From Corynebacterium xerosis NBRC 16721 = ATCC 373 (GTDB taxonomy: Bacteria; Actinomycetota; Actinomycetes; Mycobacteriales; Mycobacteriaceae): a stretch of 64,000 nt of DNA. Shown in pieces: positions 60,645 to 64,000 of the stretch; within the stretch, counting starts at the first letter, position 1; each line of letters opens with the position of its first letter. Below the pieces are notes generated by a model. It was not told where the DNA came from. It worked only from the letters and a program-made list of their open reading frames with translations, and searched no databases. Made by a program: the position numbers and the translations under genes. The stretch is from contig NZ_BCRD01000001.1 in the NCBI RefSeq assembly GCF_001552415.1, positions 186,001-250,000 on the forward strand, given 5' to 3'.

Positions 60645-61847
60645 ATGACACGCGACGACGATGATCGTAAGGACGATCTCGAGCCCGCCCAAGAGAGTGA
60701 GCGCATTTCTGAGAGCGAGCAAGACGGAGACTTTGCTGCGGACGACGGGGTGAGGCTTCGGCTGCCGACAGGGTTCGCGCAGTCGTTGATGCCCAACATC
60801 GACGTCACCGTCGCCAACAAGCTCGCGCCTATCCGAGAGCAGATGAAGGCGATGCTCCCGGACACCTCGGCGTACGCGCGGGACATCATGGGGCCGTTGA
60901 ACCGGCGCCTCCAGGAGCAGATGAAGTCGGCGCTACCTGACTACGACGCGCTGGTCAAGAATGTGCTCGAGCCATACAACGAGCGGGTCAGTTCGCAGGT
61001 GGCGTCGATCGTGGCGAGCCTACCGACGTTCACGGGGCCGATGATCGACTTTCCGACGCTGAAGGGCGTCGGAGTCGGCCCAGCGATCGAGCCGATGCTC
61101 AAGCAGATCGCGAGCCGGCAGTCCGCGATGCTTGACGGGTTGCGCGGCTCTTTGAAGCCGCTCTTCGACCCAGAGCTGTTGCGCGGGTTCAACCGTGCGC
61201 TCCTCCCGCCTAATCTGAGGAGCCACGCAGACGAGATCGAGGCCTATCAAGTGCATGAGTTCCTCGAGCAGGAGGGCATCCCGCTCTACCTGGTGCCTCG
61301 CGGCCGCACAGCGCTCCGCCTGCTCCGGGCACAGGACCGCTCGCGCCGTCGGCGGGTGCTGGGTGACTGTTACGAGTCGATCACCGACGACTGCGCTACC
61401 GTTCTTGAGCAGGCGAACCGCGACGTAGTCGGCGACGAGCTGAAGTTCGTACTCGACGGGCTCGGCGCGATGCGTTCTGGACACTTCCGCTCGGCCCAGG
61501 CGATGTTCACCGTCACGCTCGACACGCTCATCTACCGCTTCTACCCCGACCAGGCCGCCCGACGCCTCATCACGAATCGGAAGAAGGGCGCGGACGTGCC
61601 GGCCGCCATCGACGAGATGGGTGTCCACGAGGCGATGGTCTGGCTGCCGATCTGGAACGCCCACGAGCAGTTCTGGAAGCACAAGGGCGACAAGGTGCCG
61701 AACTACTACTCGCGCCACGCGAGCGTGCATGGCGTCTCCTCGCGTCAGTTCAGTAAGCGCAACTGCATCCAGGTTCTCATGCTGATCACCAGTCTCATCG
61801 GCTACGCCGACCGGCTCATGTCGTCGGCTGGGCGTGCCAGAGCTTGA
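60645..61847 (+). CDS. R-M-associated protein with HEPN-like R-x4-H motif
   Basis: A 400-aa protein that I do not recognise by name. Residues 1-50 are acidic and disordered-looking; 60-190 are helical; the C-terminal third ends with NYYSRHASVHGVSSRQFSKR and a hydrophobic helix (CIQVLMLITSLIGYADRL). The R357-x4-H362 pair followed by Gly matches the active-site pattern of HEPN ribonucleases, which often serve as defence effectors, but this is a motif-level call. It is 85 nt behind hsdR in the same direction, ATG at 60645 with AGGAG 5-6 nt before it. Alternative: a structural R-M accessory protein. Confidence 0.65.
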   Translation: MTRDDDDRKDDLEPAQESERISESEQDGDFAADDGVRLRLPTGFAQSLMPNIDVTVANKLAPIREQMKAMLPDTSAYARDIMGPLNRRLQEQMKSALPDYDALVKNVLEPYNERVSSQVASIVASLPTFTGPMIDFPTLKGVGVGPAIEPMLKQIASRQSAMLDGLRGSLKPLFDPELLRGFNRALLPPNLRSHADEIEAYQVHEFLEQEGIPLYLVPRGRTALRLLRAQDRSRRRRVLGDCYESITDDCATVLEQANRDVVGDELKFVLDGLGAMRSGHFRSAQAMFTVTLDTLIYRFYPDQAARRLITNRKKGADVPAAIDEMGVHEAMVWLPIWNAHEQFWKHKGDKVPNYYSRHASVHGVSSRQFSKRNCIQVLMLITSLIGYADRLMSSAGRARA

Positions 61848-61966
61848 TCATGTCGTCGCCGTCGGAGTAGACGGCTTCGCTGCCTTTGCCCATTGCGCGC
61901 TCGACGAGCTCCTCTACCCCTCACACCGCTTCGACAGAGAAATAGGCCCTGACGTGGACCTACGCT

Positions 61967-62392
61967 CTAGAGAGTGGGGGCGCTCGTCGCTTGGTCGGGG
62001 GTCCAGCTCGAGTTCGAGTTTCCTGCCGCGATCTCTTTCGCTCGGTGGTAGAGGGCGCCCGCGTATGTGTCGACCGTTGCCGCCCATGCATGCTGGATGA
62101 TATCGCGGACATCCGTAGTCTCGCCGCCCTCCGGCAACGTAAACGTCAAGACGCGCTTGAAATCATTGTTGGCGTCGATGTTTGTATCGATGTTAGGCAG
62201 CCGGCCATCGAGTTGAAGAGTGTTGAGTAGTTTCTTGAATTCGGGGTCAATCCACGTCTCACACAGTGACGCTGACTCTGTGAACCGGGCGCGGTCGGTC
62301 TCGGCGAATTCCTGAACGAGCGTCCTAAGCTCGGGGTGGACTCGGCTTGCGTGCTCGGCAAGGTCGGGGAAGCTGAGCGTCAGCTGCGGCAT
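61967..62392 (-). CDS. Hypothetical protein of the island
   Basis: A 141-aa soluble protein opposite in direction to the R-M operon and the recombinase. It begins MPQLTLSFPDLAEHASRVHP and has mixed helix/strand content with no recognisable domain, no membrane span and no signal peptide. ATG at 62392 was chosen because AGGAGA lies 6-7 nt upstream. It shares a short divergent promoter region (62393-62510) with the recombinase. It might be a regulator or an antitoxin-type partner, but there is no evidence for either. Confidence 0.6.
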   Translation of the reverse strand: MPQLTLSFPDLAEHASRVHPELRTLVQEFAETDRARFTESASLCETWIDPEFKKLLNTLQLDGRLPNIDTNIDANNDFKRVLTFTLPEGGETTDVRDIIQHAWAATVDTYAGALYHRAKEIAAGNSNSSWTPDQATSAPTL

Positions 62393-62510
62393 GGGTGTCT
62401 CCTGGGGCGTCTTGTGCGTTTGGTCAGATGGTGCAACTCTACCACTGTGCACACTGATGGTGACATCATTAGTTACGGACGGAACTTACGTCATAGTGTA
62501 GTCTGGCTAC
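62393..62510. promoter_or_regulatory. Divergent promoter region of island gene and recombinase
   Basis: Contains TAGTCT (62499-62504) 6 nt before the recombinase ATG, a TAGAGT box on the minus strand (62436-62441), and the dyad TGTGCACA (62446-62453). For large serine recombinases an attachment site often lies next to the gene, so attL could be here; I see no way to identify the core from one end. Confidence 0.4.
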
Positions 62511-64000
62511 ATGAACGAGCGTTCCACCGCGCCCCGCAAGGCAGCCATCTACCTCCGAATCTCACAGGATCGCGAGATGGACGGGCTCGCTATCGACCGC
62601 CAGCGCGAGGACTGCGAGAACCTTGCACGATTCCGGCGCTGGGAGGTCGTCGAGACCTACGTGGACCAGTCGAAGAGCGCCACCGACAGGAGCGCCATCC
62701 GCCCGGACTACGACCGCATGGTCGTCGACTATTCGCTCGGACGGTTCGACGCGATCATCTGCTACGACCTCGACAGGCTCACCCGGCAGCCCCGACAGCT
62801 GGAGGACTGGATCGACGCCGCCGAGCTGCGCGGCCTCGCCCTCGTCACGGCGAATGGCGACGCGGACCTTTCGACCGACGGCGGTCGGATGTATGCCCGC
62901 ATCAAGGCGGCTGTGGCGCGGGCCGAGATGGAGCGCAAGAGTGCCCGCCAGTCCGCCGCCCAGCGTCAGCGCGCCATGCAGGGGCGTGCTCCGAAGGGCA
63001 TGCGCCCACTCGGCTACGCCGTAGACGGCGAGGTGATCCCCCACGAGGCTGAGGCCGTGAGGGCGATCTACGACCTGTTCACCAGGATCGAGCACCCCGA
63101 GTCGCTGCGATCGCTCGCCCGGGCTCTCAGCGGCACCGAGATGATCGAAGGTCTTTCGCCCCTTCCCAAGCACACCCACACCGTGAGCGTCGAGCGCGCC
63201 GCCGCCCGCCAGCAGCAGGGCCTCGAACCCCGGCCGATCGTCGAGGACGGTCGGTGGTCTCCCTCGACCGTGCTGGGCATCCTGCGGAACCCGCGCTACG
63301 CGGCGCTGAGCACGTACACCCCGAAGTTTGCCCAGGCTGACGGGAAGCGACGCCGGATGTGGAAGGCACAGATCCTCCGAGACGACGCCGGTGAGCCGAT
63401 CCGAGGGCAGTGGGAGCAGATCGTTGACGACGAGACCTGGTGGAAGGCGCAGCAAGTCCTCGACGATACAGAGCGGGTCACGAATACATCCGGCTCGACC
63501 AAGCGCAAGCACCTCGGCAGCGGGCTCTACCGGTGCGGATACGTCGATGAGGACACCGGCGAGACGTGTGGAAAGAAGGTGACCGGGGCGCCGCGCGGGT
63601 ACAAGTGCGCAGGGCACATCGTCCGCTCGGGCGCCGCCATCGACGACTTCGTCACCACGGTCATCGCCAAACGTCTTGCACGCAAGGACGCGACCGCTAT
63701 GGTCGAGGTCGCGGACGGTGGGCCGCATGCGGCCGGCATCGGCTCGGCGATCAGCGACCAGCGGGCGCGCATTCTGCGCGCAGAGGCCGACTACGATGCC
63801 GAGATCATTGAGGCACGTGACCTCAAGCGCGTACGGGACGCTGCAGAAGCGCGGATCCAGGAGCTGGAGGCCGAACGACTCATGCAAGGCCGCGCGGGTG
63901 CGCTGTCGCCGATCCTGGGCGTCGACGACCCTGCCTCAGCATTTCGGGAAGCGTCACTTGACCTACGCCGTCAGACCATCGACGCCCTCGCCACGATCAC
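62511..64000 (+). CDS. Large serine recombinase (partial; continues past window)
   Basis: Site-specific integrase of the phage/ICE type; at least 496 aa seen. The N-terminal resolvase domain has catalytic Ser18 in IYLRISQDREMDG, then DQSKSATDRSAIRPDYDRMV and YDLDRLTRQPRQLEDWIDAA; the recombinase domain begins near GYAVDGEVIPHEAEAVRAIY; a zinc ribbon is visible in LYRCGYVDEDTGETCGKKVT and YKCAGHI; a coiled coil follows. The frame is open to the window end. ATG at 62511 is 6 nt after TAGTCT, so leaderless. It probably moves the island to its right or the whole island. Confidence 0.95.
   Translation, partial: MNERSTAPRKAAIYLRISQDREMDGLAIDRQREDCENLARFRRWEVVETYVDQSKSATDRSAIRPDYDRMVVDYSLGRFDAIICYDLDRLTRQPRQLEDWIDAAELRGLALVTANGDADLSTDGGRMYARIKAAVARAEMERKSARQSAAQRQRAMQGRAPKGMRPLGYAVDGEVIPHEAEAVRAIYDLFTRIEHPESLRSLARALSGTEMIEGLSPLPKHTHTVSVERAAARQQQGLEPRPIVEDGRWSPSTVLGILRNPRYAALSTYTPKFAQADGKRRRMWKAQILRDDAGEPIRGQWEQIVDDETWWKAQQVLDDTERVTNTSGSTKRKHLGSGLYRCGYVDEDTGETCGKKVTGAPRGYKCAGHIVRSGAAIDDFVTTVIAKRLARKDATAMVEVADGGPHAAGIGSAISDQRARILRAEADYDAEIIEARDLKRVRDAAEARIQELEAERLMQGRAGALSPILGVDDPASAFREASLDLRRQTIDALATI

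Noticed and set aside
61834..62100. An 88-codon plus-strand frame between the HEPN-like gene and the recombinase
   Set aside because: Overlaps the end of the upstream gene and the 3' half of the opposite-strand gene, and has no supporting start signal.

Overview
The window is high-GC actinobacterial DNA, most likely a Corynebacterium or close relative. Evidence: a mycothiol S-conjugate amidase, the MetP/MetS methionine importer pair, a small MMPL transporter, DUF4307/DUF4245/DUF501/DUF5997/DUF6542 genes, and a gene order (mfd-mazG-lpqU-eno-ftsB-DUF501-ppx; greA-DUF4307-mca-uppS; coaA-glyA; fum-glpX-DUF4245-xseB-xseA-ispH-ychF) that I recall as shared by corynebacteria and mycobacteria. Many genes start 6-8 nt after a TANNNT box, the layout of leaderless actinobacterial transcripts.

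Layout. 0-2.4 kb: glmU (cut by the window start), an MFS transporter and tRNA-Gln. 2.6-12.8 kb: rightward housekeeping run of TetR regulator, mfd, mazG, lytic transglycosylase, enolase, ftsB, DUF501 and ppx/gppA, then tRNA-Leu(UAA). 13-17.6 kb: gabD2-like dehydrogenase, acidic small protein, Bax-inhibitor-like membrane protein, greA, DUF4307. 17.7-25.7 kb: mca, small membrane protein, DAHP synthase behind an aromatic-rich leader peptide and attenuator, Z-prenyl synthase, flavodoxin-domain protein, coaA, chrA, glyA. 25.7-31 kb: repeats, amino-acid permease, enoyl-CoA hydratase, membrane protein, acyl-CoA dehydrogenase and a 0.7-kb gene-free stretch. 31-41 kb: hydrolase/DUF5997, LysR-like substrate-binding protein, GNAT, TetR-DHA2 efflux operon, aldo/keto reductase, MMPL, SDR. 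41-54.4 kb: fumC, glpX, DUF4245, xseBA, lipid-droplet-type protein, ispH, DUF6542, AI-2E permease, metPS, ychF.

At 54.4 kb the ancestral gene order stops inside the last codons of ychF. From there to the window end lies an island: a complete type I restriction-modification operon (hsdM-hsdS-hsdR, each pair overlapping), a protein with a HEPN-like R-x4-H motif, an unknown small gene, and a large serine recombinase that runs off the end.

The most unusual signal is a short motif, core GTCGTVAAGC (extended SGGGMCGTCGTVAAGCGAAA), found 23 times by eye on both strands across 3-54 kb, about half of them in gaps between genes and none in the island. Two gaps hold it as an inverted pair, one forming a terminator, an arrangement like the DNA-uptake sequences of Neisseria. 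A second clear regulatory signal is the leader peptide MRNWRFYFEWGSGR with a downstream terminator hairpin before DAHP synthase.
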